Origin: Glutamicibacter sp. JL.03c
GTDB taxonomy: Bacteria; Actinomycetota; Actinomycetes; Actinomycetales; Micrococcaceae
NCBI RefSeq assembly: GCF_025854375.1
Contig: NZ_CP107575.1
Span: 1,798,001 to 1,862,000, forward strand
DNA length: 64,000 bases
Reading direction: 5' to 3'
Below are positions 1-10,065 of the stretch, piece after piece. A program made the translations under genes and the position numbers. The notes beneath the pieces were generated by a model. That model did not search any database and was not told the origin of the DNA. It saw only the letters and a list, made by a program, of their open reading frames with translations. The stretch's first letter is position 1, and every line of letters begins with the position of its first letter.

Positions 1-1
1 A

Positions 2-1117
2 TATGACGATGCGCTCTCGCAGCTGATGCTGCTCGAGCAGCGTGTCGTGGCCAAGGCTCCGGCTGGCGAACTGGGCAAGGCCGTCCAGGCACTGTCGGCC
101 ACCGTCGCAGAGCGACACATGGTCGGCGACATCCCGGCCCTGGAAACCCGTCTTGAAAATGCCCGCGTTGCCGTCGAGAGCCTGAACGCCGAACAGCGCA
201 AGGCCCACGATGAGGCCCGTGCCGAACAACTGGCCGCTCGCGAATCGATCGTCGAGCAGGCCGAGGCCATGGCGGCCAAGCGCCCCGAGCAGATCCAGTG
301 GAAGACCGCTTCGGCTTCCATGAATGAGCTGTTCGAGCAGTGGAAGGCCTCCCAGCGTTCCTCGGTTCGCCTGCCACGTGCCACCGAAGACGCACTGTGG
401 AAGCGGTTCCGCGCCGCTCGCACCACCTTCGACCGCCATCGCCGCGCCTACTTCTCGCAGCTTGATTCGACCAATGCATCGGCCAAAGCCGTGAAGGAAG
501 AATTGATCGCTCGTGCCGAAGCGCTGCAGAGCTCCACGGACTGGGCCGCTACCGCTGCCGAGTACCGCAAGCTCATGGACGAATGGAAGAAGTCGCGCCG
601 CGCTTCGCGCAAGGATGACGACCAGCTCTGGAGCCGTTTCCGCGCGGCCCAGGATGTCTTCTTCCAGGCACGTGCCGCGGAGAACGCCAAGATCGACGAG
701 GAATACGCGCAGAACCTTGTCGTGAAGGAGGCCTTGCTCGAGGAGGCCCGCGCTCTGCTGCCGATCAAGGATCTTGCCACGGCCAAGGCCAAGCTGGATT
801 CCATCCGCGATCGCTGGGAAGCTGCCGGCAAGGTGCCGCGCAACGACTTGCAGCGCATCGAATCGGCACTGCGCCAGGTCGAAGACGCGGTCAAGGGCGC
901 GGAAGACGAGCAGTGGCGCCGGTCCAACCCGGAGACCAAGGCTCGTTCGAACTCGATGCTCAGCCAGCTGCAGGACACGATCGCAGCGTTGGAAGATGAC
1001 CTTGCAGCAGCCCAGGCCAAGGGCAATGCGAAGCAGATCGCAGCTGCCCAGGAGGCTCTGGATGCACGCCGCATGTGGCTGAACACCCTGGAAAAGTCGG
1101 CAGCCGACTTCCAGTAA
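2..1117 (+). CDS. DUF349 domain protein (5' end outside window)
   Basis: The reading frame is already open at base 2, and in-frame codons precede the first ATG at 26, so this is the C-terminal part (at least 371 residues) of a longer protein. It is almost wholly helical and charged, with repeated blocks of about 70-80 residues carrying W-K and LW-x-RF-x-AA patterns (for example LWKRFRAARTTFDRHR and LWSRFRAAQDVFFQAR). Tandem blocks of this kind are characteristic of DUF349 proteins, which have no established biochemical role. No membrane segment or catalytic motif is visible. DUF349 genes near rel are usual in Arthrobacter relatives. The family assignment is firm; the function is unknown. Confidence 0.85.
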   Translation, partial: YDDALSQLMLLEQRVVAKAPAGELGKAVQALSATVAERHMVGDIPALETRLENARVAVESLNAEQRKAHDEARAEQLAARESIVEQAEAMAAKRPEQIQWKTASASMNELFEQWKASQRSSVRLPRATEDALWKRFRAARTTFDRHRRAYFSQLDSTNASAKAVKEELIARAEALQSSTDWAATAAEYRKLMDEWKKSRRASRKDDDQLWSRFRAAQDVFFQARAAENAKIDEEYAQNLVVKEALLEEARALLPIKDLATAKAKLDSIRDRWEAAGKVPRNDLQRIESALRQVEDAVKGAEDEQWRRSNPETKARSNSMLSQLQDTIAALEDDLAAAQAKGNAKQIAAAQEALDARRMWLNTLEKSAADFQ

Positions 1118-1177
1118 GTAATCCACAGATCGCCAGCACACCGTCAACGCGACGGCGCTTGCTGGTTCAGTAGCCAC

Positions 1178-1801
1178 ATGGAATCGAAAAATTACCAGGC
1201 TACCGGGCCAGGCGCCGTCGCGTTGCGCATTCCTGAGGACCTCTGGATCGCCGGCCAAATGTTCAGCCGCAATGAGTTGCAGGCAATGGTGTCGAATGGA
1301 CTGCTGCGCGAAGTGCTTGGAGATTGCTTTCTCCCCGGCCAGATTCAGATCACCGCGTCGCTGCGCGCGCGAATTGCCGCTTTCGTGTGTGGACGGGAAT
1401 TGAATTCGCGTACCGTTCTAGCGAGGCAAACCGCTGCATGGGTCCATGGGCTATTGCCCGAAGTTTTCACGATCTGCATCTACACCGATGCCTATCATCG
1501 CCCGTTTGAACCGGGCTTCGGCCTTAGGGCTGAATTCATGCAGGCCGTGGTGCCGGAGACGCAGATGGTTTTCCGCAGCCGGGTCAAGGTGACATCAGCG
1601 TTGCGCAGCGTCTGCGACTGCGCCCGCTTCGACCCGCTACCGATAGCAAGCCGCGTCCTGGAAAATGCAATCTCCCTGAACGATCCCTATCTGAATCTCA
1701 TCTCTATCAGGCAGAACCTGAATACCTATGAGAAATCTCCGGAAAGATCCCGTGCCCTGCGCCTCATCGACTCATTCGACGACATGGCGCAGGCCGCATG
1801 A
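1178..1801 (+). CDS. AbiEi-like protein of unknown function
   Basis: A 207-residue soluble protein with no signal peptide or membrane segment. The N-terminal third (FSRNELQAMVSNGLLREV followed by a basic stretch) resembles the winged-helix start of type IV AbiEi antitoxins. The middle holds a patch (LARQTAAWVHGL) like the AbiEi core in which stored alleles of a locus are typically annotated. No AbiEii nucleotidyltransferase toxin gene lies beside it; the next gene is rel on the opposite strand, converging with a 19-bp gap. It could be an orphan antitoxin-like regulator. The family call rests on recalled similarity and is moderate; any role in abortive infection is unproven. Confidence 0.5.
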   Translation: MESKNYQATGPGAVALRIPEDLWIAGQMFSRNELQAMVSNGLLREVLGDCFLPGQIQITASLRARIAAFVCGRELNSRTVLARQTAAWVHGLLPEVFTICIYTDAYHRPFEPGFGLRAEFMQAVVPETQMVFRSRVKVTSALRSVCDCARFDPLPIASRVLENAISLNDPYLNLISIRQNLNTYEKSPERSRALRLIDSFDDMAQAA

Positions 1802-1820
1802 GCTTCCTCAGCAGTTGCTC

Positions 1821-4088
1821 TTAACGGCGTGAACCGGCAGTAGTGCGGTACACGTCGTACACGCCATCGATGCGGCGCACCTGATTGAGCACGTGGCTCA
1901 GGAATTTCGGATCGCCCATTTCGAAGGAGAAGCGCGAGAGCGCCACGCGGTCCTTGCTGGTCTGCACCGTGGCCGAAAGAATATTCAAGTGGCTCTCGGA
2001 CAGGATCCGGGTGACATCGGAAAGCAGCGATTTGCGGTCCAGCGCTTCAACCTGGATCTCCACGAGGAATACGCCATGATGCTTGGCGGCCCAGGTGACA
2101 TTGACCAGGCGGTCAGGCTCATTGGAAAGCTGCGTGAGGTTCAGGCAATCTGAGCGGTGCACCGAGACACCAGCACCTCGAGTGACAAAGCCCTGGATCT
2201 CATCGGGTGGCACCGGGGTGCAACACCGAGCCAGCTTCACCAGGACGTCGCCAACACCTTCGACAATCACACCCGCGTCATTGCCCGTAGTGGGGCTCGG
2301 AGCGTTCGGGCGGACTACGGCTTCCTCATCGACCTGTTCGGCCTCTGGAGGGCCAATGAGGGCCGTCAGGTGCTCGATGACATTCTGCGCGCTGGTATGC
2401 CCGTCGCCAACCGACTGGTACAAGGCGGAGATATCCGTATGATGCAGCTCATTGGCCACGGCAGCGAGCAGGTCGTGGGTCATCAGCTTCTGCAGCGGAA
2501 GGTGATTGCGTCGAAGCTCCTTGGTGAGGAGCTCCTTGCCCTTTTCGATGGCTTCTTCGCGGCGTTCCTTGGAGAAGTAGCCGCGGATCTTTGCTTTGGC
2601 CCTCGGCGACTTGACGAAGTTCTGCCAGTCCTGGGATGGCCCTGCGCCTTCGGCCTTCGAGGTGAACACCTCAACGACATCGCCCTGTTTGAGCTCGGTA
2701 TGCAGTGGCACGAGCTTGCCGTTGACGCGGCTGCCAATAGTGCGGTGGCCAACATCGGTGTGGATCGCGTAGGCAAAATCGACAGGTGTTGCGCCCACCG
2801 GCAGCGACATGATGTCGCCTTTTGGAGTGAAGACATAGACCTCGGCCGAGCTGATCGTATACCGCAGGCCATCGAGGAACTCTTCGGAGTCGGTGGTATC
2901 CGCCTGCCACTCCATCAGTGAACGCAGCCAGTCCATGTTCTGCTCTGGCGAGAGCATGGAGTTGGCGTTTTGGCCGTGCTTGTACTGGAAGTGCGCGGCC
3001 ACACCGTACTCGGCACGAACGTGCATATCATGGGTGCGGATCTGGATTTCTACCGGCTTGCCCTCGGGCCCCATCACCGTGGTGTGCAGGGACTGGTAGA
3101 GGTTGAGCTTCGGGATCGCGATGTAGTCCTTGAAGCGGTTAGGCAGCGGGTTCCATTCAGCGTGGACGACGCCCAGCGCGCCATAACAATCTTTGACTGT
3201 GTCGACCAGGATGCGCACACCCATCAAGTCATGGATGTCGTCGAAGTCTTTGCCTCGAACAATCATCTTCTGATAAATCGAGTAGTAGTGCTTGGGGCGC
3301 CCGGAAACGGTGGCGTGGATATCGACGTTTCCGAGGTCGCCGGACAACGTCTGGCGGATGGACGACAGGTACTTTTCGCGTTCAGGGGTGCGATCCCCCA
3401 CCATGCGGACAATCTCTTGGTAGACCTTTGGGTGCAAGGCTGCGAAGGAAAGATCCTCGAGTTCCCACTTCACGGTATTCATGCCGAGGCGATGAGCCAG
3501 TGGGGCAAAGATTTCGAGCGTCTCTTTGGCCTTGCGCGATGAAGACTCCGCGGAAACGTAGCGCCAGGTGCGGGCGTTGTGGAGGCGGTCAGCAAGCTTG
3601 ATGAGCAGGACTCGAATGTCACGAGACATTGCGACAACCATCTTGCGCACGGTTTCAGCTGGGGCGGCTTCGCCGTAGGTGACTTTGTCGAGCTTGGTCA
3701 CGCCATCAACGAGCATGGCGATTTCTTCCGAGAATTCTTTCTTGACCGATTCAAGCGAGTACTCGGTATCTTCAACCGTGTCGTGCAACAGCGCTGCGGC
3801 GAGAATCGCGCCGGTCATTCCCATCTCTGCCAAAATGGTGGCCACGGCGACGGGGTGCGTGATGTATGGATCACCGCTCTTGCGCTTTTGGCCATCATGG
3901 TACTTTTCAGCCACTTCGTAGGCGTGCACGAGCAAATCCAAATCCGCGCGCGGATGCTTGGACTTGACGGTGCGAAGCAACGGCTCAAGTGTCGGCGAGG
4001 TGCTCGGGGTATTCCCGCGACCAGCAAAACGCACTAAACGGGAAATTGAGCGTCGTTTCGAATTGTTCAGGTTTGGCGTATTGGCCAT
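1821..4088 (-). CDS. relA: Bifunctional (p)ppGpp synthetase/hydrolase Rel
   Basis: A 755-residue Rel enzyme that makes and degrades the stringent-response alarmone (p)ppGpp. Order of domains: HD hydrolase ([16 protein letters not shown] near residue 64, then HDTVEDT), synthetase (HDLMGVRIL and EIQIRT), a TGS domain ([20 protein letters not shown]), the conserved CCTPVP segment and a C-terminal ACT domain. Both active sites look intact, so a bifunctional enzyme is expected. The start at 4088 (MANTPNL) is preferred over the ATG at 4112 because AAGGAG lies six bases before it. The gene follows a terminator after secF and appears to have its own promoter. No apt gene sits between secF and rel, as it does in several other actinobacteria. 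Confidence 0.97.
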   Translation of the reverse strand: MANTPNLNNSKRRSISRLVRFAGRGNTPSTSPTLEPLLRTVKSKHPRADLDLLVHAYEVAEKYHDGQKRKSGDPYITHPVAVATILAEMGMTGAILAAALLHDTVEDTEYSLESVKKEFSEEIAMLVDGVTKLDKVTYGEAAPAETVRKMVVAMSRDIRVLLIKLADRLHNARTWRYVSAESSSRKAKETLEIFAPLAHRLGMNTVKWELEDLSFAALHPKVYQEIVRMVGDRTPEREKYLSSIRQTLSGDLGNVDIHATVSGRPKHYYSIYQKMIVRGKDFDDIHDLMGVRILVDTVKDCYGALGVVHAEWNPLPNRFKDYIAIPKLNLYQSLHTTVMGPEGKPVEIQIRTHDMHVRAEYGVAAHFQYKHGQNANSMLSPEQNMDWLRSLMEWQADTTDSEEFLDGLRYTISSAEVYVFTPKGDIMSLPVGATPVDFAYAIHTDVGHRTIGSRVNGKLVPLHTELKQGDVVEVFTSKAEGAGPSQDWQNFVKSPRAKAKIRGYFSKERREEAIEKGKELLTKELRRNHLPLQKLMTHDLLAAVANELHHTDISALYQSVGDGHTSAQNVIEHLTALIGPPEAEQVDEEAVVRPNAPSPTTGNDAGVIVEGVGDVLVKLARCCTPVPPDEIQGFVTRGAGVSVHRSDCLNLTQLSNEPDRLVNVTWAAKHHGVFLVEIQVEALDRKSLLSDVTRILSESHLNILSATVQTSKDRVALSRFSFEMGDPKFLSHVLNQVRRIDGVYDVYRTTAGSRR

Positions 4089-4270
4089 GCCCCGCTCCTT
4101 CCCCATTGCCACCTAACGTCACTGGCATGTGCGAGCTATCGCGACGTTACCCGGTGGTAGTTTTCAGCCGTGGGTCCATCCACGACCTTGCACCAAAAAA
4201 CACGTTGTTTAGTTCATTCGTTATAGCACGTTCGGCCGGTGACAACTAATTACACCGCTTCACGCTCTTG

Positions 4271-4310
4271 CAAGAAGGCACCTCCAGCAGGTGCTGGAAG
4301 TGCCTTCTTG
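4271..4310 (-). terminator. Hairpin terminator after secF
   Basis: The outer arms CAAGAAGGCAC (4271-4281) and GTGCCTTCTTG (4300-4310) are perfectly complementary, and inner arms TCCAGCA/TGCTGGA extend the stem across one mismatch. It lies 15 bases beyond the secF stop and separates sec from rel. There is no long T run, so strength is uncertain. Confidence 0.7.
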
Positions 4311-4325
4311 CCGGCTAGGTCGTAG

Positions 4326-5294
4326 CTACGCTACTCCCATTTTCTTCGTGTGTTCAACGACGTCCGAATCGTTGCGGCGCAACCATTGGTACATCGGCGC
4401 TTGAACGAACAGGGTGGACAATGCCGAGATGATAATGCCGACGAACAGGGCCAGGGAAAGATCCTTGAGCGTACCGGCACCGAGCATGTAGGAACCGATG
4501 AAGAGAATCGATGCTACCGGCAGCACGGCGACCACTGAGGTGTTGATCGAGCGGACCAGGGTCTGGTTGACCGCGAGGTTCACCAACTGTTCAAAGGTGC
4601 GCTTCGACTGCTTGGTGAAGTCCTTAGTGTTTTCACGAATCTTATCGAAGACCACGACGGTGTCGTAGAGTGAATAACTCAGAATCGTCAGGAAGCCAAT
4701 GATGGCACTTGGAGTGATTTCGAAACCGGTAATCGAGTAGATACCGGCGGTCACGATGATCACGACCAGCAGGCCGACGATGGCAGCCAACGACATCTTC
4801 CAGGTGCGGAAGTAGGCGGCCATCAGCAAACCAACCAGAACGACGAACGCGCACAAGCCCAGCAGCGCCTGGCGGGAAACGTCCTGGCCCCACGTAGGGC
4901 CGATGAAGTTGCTCGTAACTTCGTCGCTCGATACCTGGTATCCATCAGCCAGCGAGGCTGCGATGGCCAGGGTCTCGTCGTCGCTCAAGCGCTCTGTCTG
5001 GACACGCATGGTGTTCGGAGCGATGTTGGTGACGGTTGCCTCGGCGCCCGAAGCCACCGAGGTCACTGCATCTTCACCAATTTTGATGTTGGTGCTCTTG
5101 ACGTCCGAGACGGTGAATTCCGAACCGCCGCGGAAGTCGATGCCCAGGTTGAAGCCGCCCTTGACCACTGGTACGAGGATCGACAGGATCACCAGCACGC
5201 CTGCGATGGCAAACCACAGACGGTGCTTGGAGGTGAACGGGTAGGAACGCTTGCCGGTGTAGAGCTCGTTGCCCCAAGTCACTAGCTTATTCAT
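4326..5294 (-). CDS. secF: Protein translocase subunit SecF
   Basis: A 322-residue membrane protein that works with SecD to use the proton gradient for late steps of Sec export. One N-terminal membrane segment (LWFAIAGVLVILSILVPVV) is followed by the conserved LGIDFRGGSEF motif, a periplasmic-side domain and a C-terminal bundle of five membrane segments ending before RRNDSD. The start at 5294 (MNKLVTWG) is chosen because GGAGGAG lies four bases upstream inside the end of secD; the gene overlaps the secD stop by 8 bp, indicating translational coupling. A longer in-frame reading to 5372 would run deep into secD and lacks support. Confidence 0.96.
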   Translation of the reverse strand: MNKLVTWGNELYTGKRSYPFTSKHRLWFAIAGVLVILSILVPVVKGGFNLGIDFRGGSEFTVSDVKSTNIKIGEDAVTSVASGAEATVTNIAPNTMRVQTERLSDDETLAIAASLADGYQVSSDEVTSNFIGPTWGQDVSRQALLGLCAFVVLVGLLMAAYFRTWKMSLAAIVGLLVVIIVTAGIYSITGFEITPSAIIGFLTILSYSLYDTVVVFDKIRENTKDFTKQSKRTFEQLVNLAVNQTLVRSINTSVVAVLPVASILFIGSYMLGAGTLKDLSLALFVGIIISALSTLFVQAPMYQWLRRNDSDVVEHTKKMGVA

Positions 5295-7020
5295 TGTTCT
5301 CCTCCTGAGCGTTCGTCTCTGCAGCGCCGCGCTGCCTCGACTGAGCTGCCTCTGCGCGGCGACGCTCGGCAATAGTCATGCGCTTGGCTGCCTCGCCTGA
5401 AGCCTTGGCATTCTTCTTGCCTCGATTCGCTTCCACGTTTTCGCCGAAGCGACGGATCTGGCCGGCGCCCTTGTACAGTGGCTCGACGCCCAAAAGCGAT
5501 GGGTCCAAACCGGAGAAGCGGTGTCCGTCGGCAAAGAACTTGGTTCGAGCCAGCAGGACCAGCGTTGGGTGCGTCAGACCGTACACCACGACAAGGTCGA
5601 TGATTGCGGTCAAGCCCAAGGTGAAGGCGAAGCCACGCACGTTACCCACGGCGACGATGTACAGCACCACTGCAGCTAGGACGTTCACGGCCTTTGACGC
5701 CAGGATGGTGCGCTTGGCACGGCCCCAGCCGATGTCGACTGCGCTGGCCAATGGTCGGCCTTCACGCAATTCGTCTCGGACACGTTCGAAGTACACGATG
5801 AACGAGTCGGCAATCAGGCCGATAGCCACAATCAGACCGGCGACACCGGCCAAGGAAAGTCGATAGTTCATGCCCCAACCGAGCAAGACCAACGCAAGGT
5901 AGGTCAAGACACCGGAGACGAGCAGCGAAGCAATGGTCACGATGCCCAGTGCACGGTACTGGAACAGCGAGTACACGAACACCAAGCCCAAGCCGATAAT
6001 GCCGGCAATCAAACCGGCAGTCAGCTGGTCAGCGCCGAGCGTTGCTGAAACCTGGCGCTCAGACTGGATATCGAAGCTGATCGGCAAGGCGCCGTATTTC
6101 AGCTGTTCAGCCAGTGCCTGCGAGGTTTCCTGAGTGAAGCCACCCTGAATTTGCGGGCGGCCGTCAGATACTACAGCATTGGTAGTAGGCGCAGAAATAA
6201 TCTGACCGTCAAGCACAATGGCGAACTGGTTCTGCGCTCCCTGTAGGGCCACAAGGCGCTGGGTGGTGTCAGCAAAGGTTTTGGTGCCCTGCTGGTTGAA
6301 TTCGATGACAACAACCCACTCGCCAGTGACCGAACCGTTAACTCCACGGGCCAGCTGCGCGTAGGCGTCAGAGATCTGGTCGCCCGGAATTTCCTGAGGC
6401 CCAAGGATGTACTTGACGCCCACCTTCGCATCGCAGGAGATCATGGGCTTCGCTGGATCAGCGTCTTCACTGCTCTTCTTGTCTTCGTCATTGGTGCAGT
6501 CGAAGGCTTCGAATTTCTGGTAAAGATCTGCGGTCACCCAATTCGTGTCCGAAGCGTTCTTCGGCTCACCGTTTGGCTTGGGAAGATCAGCCTTGGCAGT
6601 TCGCTGGTCCTTGGGAGTCGCTTCATAAGAACCCGAAACGAGTACCGGACGGAATTCCATGGCAGCTGAGGCCTGGATCAGGTCGCGGGTGGCCTGGTCC
6701 GGAGTACCGGGCATGGAAACAACCACGTTGCGTCCGGACTGCGTTGTGATTTCAGCTTCGGATACGCCGGAGCCATCCACGCGCTGGCGAATGATTTCTA
6801 CCGCCTGGTCCAGTTGTTCCTGGTTAATTTCCTGATCACCCTGGACCCGTGGGGCCAGAATCATCTCGGTGCCGCCTTCAAGGTCGAGGGCCAGCTTTGG
6901 TCCCCACCCGGTTTTACCGGTCGCTGCACCAGCCACCAGCACGCCGGTTGCGATGATGAAGACGATCAGCAACCACAGCAACGCCTTGCGCGCCTGCTTT
7001 ACAGGTCTGATTGATGACAT
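5287..7020 (-). CDS. secD: Protein translocase subunit SecD
   Basis: A 577-residue partner of SecF. It has an N-terminal membrane segment (ALLWLLIVFIIATGVLVAGA), the LDLEGGTEMIL motif, a large extracytoplasmic domain, and a C-terminal set of five membrane helices with the RND-type signature GLIADSFIVYFERVRDELREG. The last ~50 residues are a charged, alanine-rich cytoplasmic tail (KKNAKASGEAAKRM), common in actinobacterial SecD. It sits between yajC and secF in the usual yajC-secD-secF order. All family landmarks are present and the length is normal. Confidence 0.97.
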   Translation of the reverse strand: MSSIRPVKQARKALLWLLIVFIIATGVLVAGAATGKTGWGPKLALDLEGGTEMILAPRVQGDQEINQEQLDQAVEIIRQRVDGSGVSEAEITTQSGRNVVVSMPGTPDQATRDLIQASAAMEFRPVLVSGSYEATPKDQRTAKADLPKPNGEPKNASDTNWVTADLYQKFEAFDCTNDEDKKSSEDADPAKPMISCDAKVGVKYILGPQEIPGDQISDAYAQLARGVNGSVTGEWVVVIEFNQQGTKTFADTTQRLVALQGAQNQFAIVLDGQIISAPTTNAVVSDGRPQIQGGFTQETSQALAEQLKYGALPISFDIQSERQVSATLGADQLTAGLIAGIIGLGLVFVYSLFQYRALGIVTIASLLVSGVLTYLALVLLGWGMNYRLSLAGVAGLIVAIGLIADSFIVYFERVRDELREGRPLASAVDIGWGRAKRTILASKAVNVLAAVVLYIVAVGNVRGFAFTLGLTAIIDLVVVYGLTHPTLVLLARTKFFADGHRFSGLDPSLLGVEPLYKGAGQIRRFGENVEANRGKKNAKASGEAAKRMTIAERRRAEAAQSRQRGAAETNAQEENNE

Positions 7021-7079
7021 CTAATGTGCTTTCTCGTGTTGGTGGCTGTAGTTTCTAACCACCGCCTACTACCCGGAAC

Positions 7080-7490
7080 TTAGGAGTTGCGCTCGTCCTT
7101 GCCCTCGTCGTTGAGGCGACGCAGGGACTCGTCTGGGGTTTCAGCAACATCGCTGGACTCGGCTGGCTGCTGTGCTGCCGCAGCCGCTGGCTGGTCATCC
7201 AGGAACGTGGAAATTGCTTGGCGATGCAGGGTCAGTACAACGCCGTTAGCGACCTCTACCTGTACGCGGTCCTCGGCGTCAACGCCCACCACGGTGCCGA
7301 AGATGCCCGAGTTGGTCATCACCTTGGCGCCTGGCACGGTGTTGTTCTTCAGCTTCTCCTGCTGTGCGGCCTGCTTCTTGCGGCCACGGAACATCATGAA
7401 GATCAGCACTGCGAACAAGGCCACCATCAAGATGAGCGAAGGGTTGAAGCCACCGCCGCCGGCGGCCTGAGCGATTACGAGGGAATTCAC
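7080..7490 (-). CDS. yajC: Preprotein translocase accessory subunit YajC
   Basis: A 136-residue small membrane protein of the Sec holo-complex. It has a short N-terminus, one membrane segment (LILMVALFAVLIFMMF) followed at once by RGRKKQ, then the compact YajC domain (NTVPGAKVMTNSGIFGTVVG and VQVEVANGVVLTLHRQAI). The last 30 residues are a low-complexity tail rich in A, Q, E and D. It starts the sec cluster and is separated from ruvB by about 190 bp that carry a terminator, so yajC-secD-secF is probably its own transcript. Confidence 0.95.
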   Translation of the reverse strand: MNSLVIAQAAGGGGFNPSLILMVALFAVLIFMMFRGRKKQAAQQEKLKNNTVPGAKVMTNSGIFGTVVGVDAEDRVQVEVANGVVLTLHRQAISTFLDDQPAAAAAQQPAESSDVAETPDESLRRLNDEGKDERNS

Positions 7491-7570
7491 GTATTTACCT
7501 GCTAACGAGTTGTCGAGTTTGAATCAAAAGTTCTAGGTTGCCGATGCGCCCACGGATGGGAATTAACAGC

Positions 7571-7617
7571 AAAGACGCCCTCCCAGACCCGTAAACGGGT
7601 AGAGGTCAGGCGTCTTT
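7571..7617. terminator. Terminator hairpin between ruvB and yajC
   Basis: AAAGACGCC (7571-7579) pairs with GGCGTCTTT (7609-7617), with a second inner stem ACCCG/CGGGT between them. The T-rich 3' arm in either direction makes it a likely end for the ruv transcript on the minus strand. Confidence 0.75.
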
Positions 7618-7677
7618 AGTCTAATGGCTTACAGTCAGCCGGCAGACCATTTACGCGGGCAGTGAAGTATTGCTTGC

Positions 7678-8727
7678 CTAATCCTCATCGGATTCATAGC
7701 TTTGCGCGCTGGCGAAAATCGCATCCTTGGGCATTGCCAGGCCTAGATGCTCCCAAGCGCCGGGCATTGCGATACGCCCTCGCGGCGTGCGGCCCATCAA
7801 TCCTTCACGGACCAAATACGGTTCGGCAACGGTTTCAACAGTTTCTGTTTCCTCGCCGACGGCGATGGCCAGGGTGGACAGTCCTACCGGTCCCCCGCCG
7901 AATTTCGTGCACAGGGCTTCCAGGACTCCGCGGTCCAACCGGTCTAGGCCTCGCGCGTCCACTTCATACATATCCAGTGCTGCAGCGGCTGCCTTGTGGT
8001 CGATTTCTTCGAGCTTATGCACCAGCGCCCAGTCGCGCACGCGGCGCAGCAAACGGTTGGCAATACGAGGTGTTCCCCGTGAGCGGCCGGCGATCTCGGT
8101 GAATGCCGCTGAAGTGACGCTGAGATCCAGCATCATCGCTGAGCGGCGCAGCACCAGTTCAAGCTCTTTGACTGCATAGAATTCGAGGTGTCCGGTGAAG
8201 CCGAAACGGTCGCGCAACGGACCGGGCAATAGGCCTGCGCGAGTGGTGGCGCCGACTAGGGTAAAGGGTGGCAGTTCCAGGGGAATCGCTGTCGCACCGG
8301 CGCCCTTGCCGACAACAATATCAACGCGGAAATCTTCCATCGCCATGTACAGCATTTCTTCGGCGGGGCGCGACATTCGATGGATCTCGTCCAAGAAGAG
8401 GACTTCGCCCTCGGTCAATGAGGAAAGAATGGCGGCAAGATCGCCGGCATGCTGAATGGCAGGGCCCGAGGAAATGCGCAATGGCGCGTTCATTTCCGCG
8501 GCGATAATCATCGAAAGCGTGGTTTTGCCGAGGCCCGGAGGCCCCGATAGCAGCACGTGATCTGCGGTGCGTTCACGGATTTTGGCGGCTTCGAGCACTA
8601 GCGAGAGTTGCTGCCTGACGCGCGACTGCCCGACGAAGTCGTCGAGGTTGCGGGGGCGCAAGGCCGCCTCTAGAACCCGCTCCTCAGGTTCGCTGCCGGC
8701 ATTGGTCAGCCCAGTGGAATCATTCAT
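7678..8727 (-). CDS. ruvB: Holliday junction DNA helicase RuvB
   Basis: A 349-residue AAA+ motor that drives branch migration with RuvA. It opens with the typical [11 protein letters not shown] segment, then Walker A ([11 protein letters not shown]), Walker B (LFLDEIHRM), sensor 1 ([11 protein letters not shown]), the arginine-finger region (PLRDRFGF) and the C-terminal winged-helix domain with KFGGGPVGL and GRTPRGR. Length and motifs are normal. It follows ruvA by 24 bp on the same strand and ends the pdxT-yebC-ruvC-ruvA-ruvB series. Confidence 0.97.
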   Translation of the reverse strand: MNDSTGLTNAGSEPEERVLEAALRPRNLDDFVGQSRVRQQLSLVLEAAKIRERTADHVLLSGPPGLGKTTLSMIIAAEMNAPLRISSGPAIQHAGDLAAILSSLTEGEVLFLDEIHRMSRPAEEMLYMAMEDFRVDIVVGKGAGATAIPLELPPFTLVGATTRAGLLPGPLRDRFGFTGHLEFYAVKELELVLRRSAMMLDLSVTSAAFTEIAGRSRGTPRIANRLLRRVRDWALVHKLEEIDHKAAAAALDMYEVDARGLDRLDRGVLEALCTKFGGGPVGLSTLAIAVGEETETVETVAEPYLVREGLMGRTPRGRIAMPGAWEHLGLAMPKDAIFASAQSYESDED

Positions 8728-8751
8728 CGTAAAGATCCTCTCGAAGTCCGC

Positions 8752-9369
8752 TTAGGCTCGGGTCCCGCTGGACATGCTGCGCAGCGCGGCGCGCAAGATT
8801 TCGGCGACATTGCCCCCGGAAACAATTTCCGGTTCTGCCTTGGAGAGCGACTTGAGCGTGCTGGTTGCGTCCTTTTCGCTCCACCCCAGACCGGTGAGTG
8901 CCTCGATCACCTGCGGCTCCCAGACGCTGGCCGTCTCGGCGCCGGGTACCGGCGTCGCGGCAGCGCCGGTTGGAACGAGTTTTCCGTTCAATTCAAGCAC
9001 GATCCGGCTCGCGCCCTTGGGGCCGATACCCGAAACCTTGGTAAAGGCGGCGGTGTCCTTGGTGTTGGCCGCAATGCGGACTTCTTCCGGGCTGTGAACC
9101 GCCAGGATAGCCAGTCCGGTGCGAGGGCCGATGCCCGAAACGGAGATCAGGACTTCGAAGACATCACGTTCATCAGCGCTGGCGAATCCGAACAGAGTCA
9201 TGGAATCTTCGCGCACCACCATCGAGGTGAATACGGTGGAATCCCGTCCTGCGTGCAAGGTCGAAAGGGTTCCAGGGGTGGCATTAACCAGCATGCCGAA
9301 GCCGTTGACGTCAATAACTGCCGTGTTGAGGGTCACCGCTTGAACGGTGCCGGTCAATGAGCTGATCAT
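8752..9369 (-). CDS. ruvA: Holliday junction DNA helicase subunit RuvA
   Basis: A 205-residue protein that binds the four-way junction and loads RuvB. It has the N-terminal OB-fold (MISSLTGTVQ), two helix-hairpin-helix segments (ISVSGIGPRTGLAIL and FTKVSGIGPKGASRIVLEL) and, after a flexible linker, the small C-terminal domain that contacts RuvB (EALTGLGWSEKDATSTL). AAGGAG four bases before the ATG supports the start. A 12-bp palindrome lies just upstream at 9389-9400. Confidence 0.96.
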   Translation of the reverse strand: MISSLTGTVQAVTLNTAVIDVNGFGMLVNATPGTLSTLHAGRDSTVFTSMVVREDSMTLFGFASADERDVFEVLISVSGIGPRTGLAILAVHSPEEVRIAANTKDTAAFTKVSGIGPKGASRIVLELNGKLVPTGAAATPVPGAETASVWEPQVIEALTGLGWSEKDATSTLKSLSKAEPEIVSGGNVAEILRAALRSMSSGTRA

Positions 9370-9388
9370 GCCACTCCTTGGGATATAT

Positions 9389-9400
9389 GTTCGATCGAAC
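9389..9400. repeat. 12-bp palindrome upstream of ruvA
   Basis: GTTCGATCGAAC is a perfect palindrome 20 bp before the ruvA start. The half-sites are those of an actinobacterial SOS box, but in the reverse order (GTTC..GAAC rather than GAAC..GTTC), so it is recorded only as a palindrome. Confidence 0.4.
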
Positions 9401-9461
9401 CCAGTTTATCGAAGATACCTACGAATCGCGACGTGTGCGCTGCACCGGTGGGTCGTATTGC

Positions 9462-10061
9462 CTACCGGCGAACTGCTCTCCGTTTGGCCGAGGCCTCGGC
9501 CGCGATCCATGCTTGCTGCGCACCGGTGAGCTGGGAGGAGCCAGAGGCACCAGCGGCTGAAGCCGAAGCGTTGGACCCGGAGGCCGCTCCACGCCAACCG
9601 TGCGCGATTGCCAAAGCGACGGCGTCTGCCGCGTCGGCGGGTTTCGGAGGCTCATCGAGCCGGCAGATCTTCGCGACCATTTTTCCAATGGCGGCTTTCG
9701 TGGCCTGGCCGGAGCCGGTCACCGCGGCTTTCACCTCGGTGGGGGTATGCAGTGCCACGGGGATTCCGCGACGGGCCGCTGCGGTGATGACGACACCCGT
9801 GACCTGGGCCGTGCCGATCACTGTCGAAACGTTGGCCGAAGCGAAGACGCGTTCGAGCGCCAGGACATCGGGCTTGTGCTCATCGAGCCATGCGTCGATG
9901 GCATTGGCGATCTTCAGAAGCCGGGCATCCAATGGAGTGCCCGGCGGGGTGCCGGCGACGGTGACGTCGACCAGCGATACTTGCCTGTTTGCAGCGACGT
10001 CGACCACGGCAAGACCACAACGGGTCAGTCCGGGGTCGACGCCGACTACGCGAAGGGACAA
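9462..10061 (-). CDS. ruvC: Crossover junction endodeoxyribonuclease RuvC
   Basis: A 199-residue Holliday-junction resolvase. The RNase H-like fold is marked by [12 protein letters not shown] with the first catalytic aspartate, [16 protein letters not shown] with the glutamate, and the late acidic pair in [15 protein letters not shown]. The start is taken as TTG at 10061 ([11 protein letters not shown]), just after the yebC stop at 10066-10068 with AAAGG nearby. The frame is open further upstream inside yebC, but that stretch has no family similarity. The C-terminus carries an unusual alanine/serine-rich tail of about 40 residues. Confidence 0.95.
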   Translation of the reverse strand: MSLRVVGVDPGLTRCGLAVVDVAANRQVSLVDVTVAGTPPGTPLDARLLKIANAIDAWLDEHKPDVLALERVFASANVSTVIGTAQVTGVVITAAARRGIPVALHTPTEVKAAVTGSGQATKAAIGKMVAKICRLDEPPKPADAADAVALAIAHGWRGAASGSNASASAAGASGSSQLTGAQQAWIAAEASAKRRAVRR

Positions 10062-10065
10062 GCCT

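Noticed and set aside
9389-9400. Possible SOS box upstream of ruvA
   Set aside because: Half-sites are in the wrong order (GTTC..GAAC) for the actinobacterial LexA site, and no TCGAAC-N4-GTTCGA match exists nearby.
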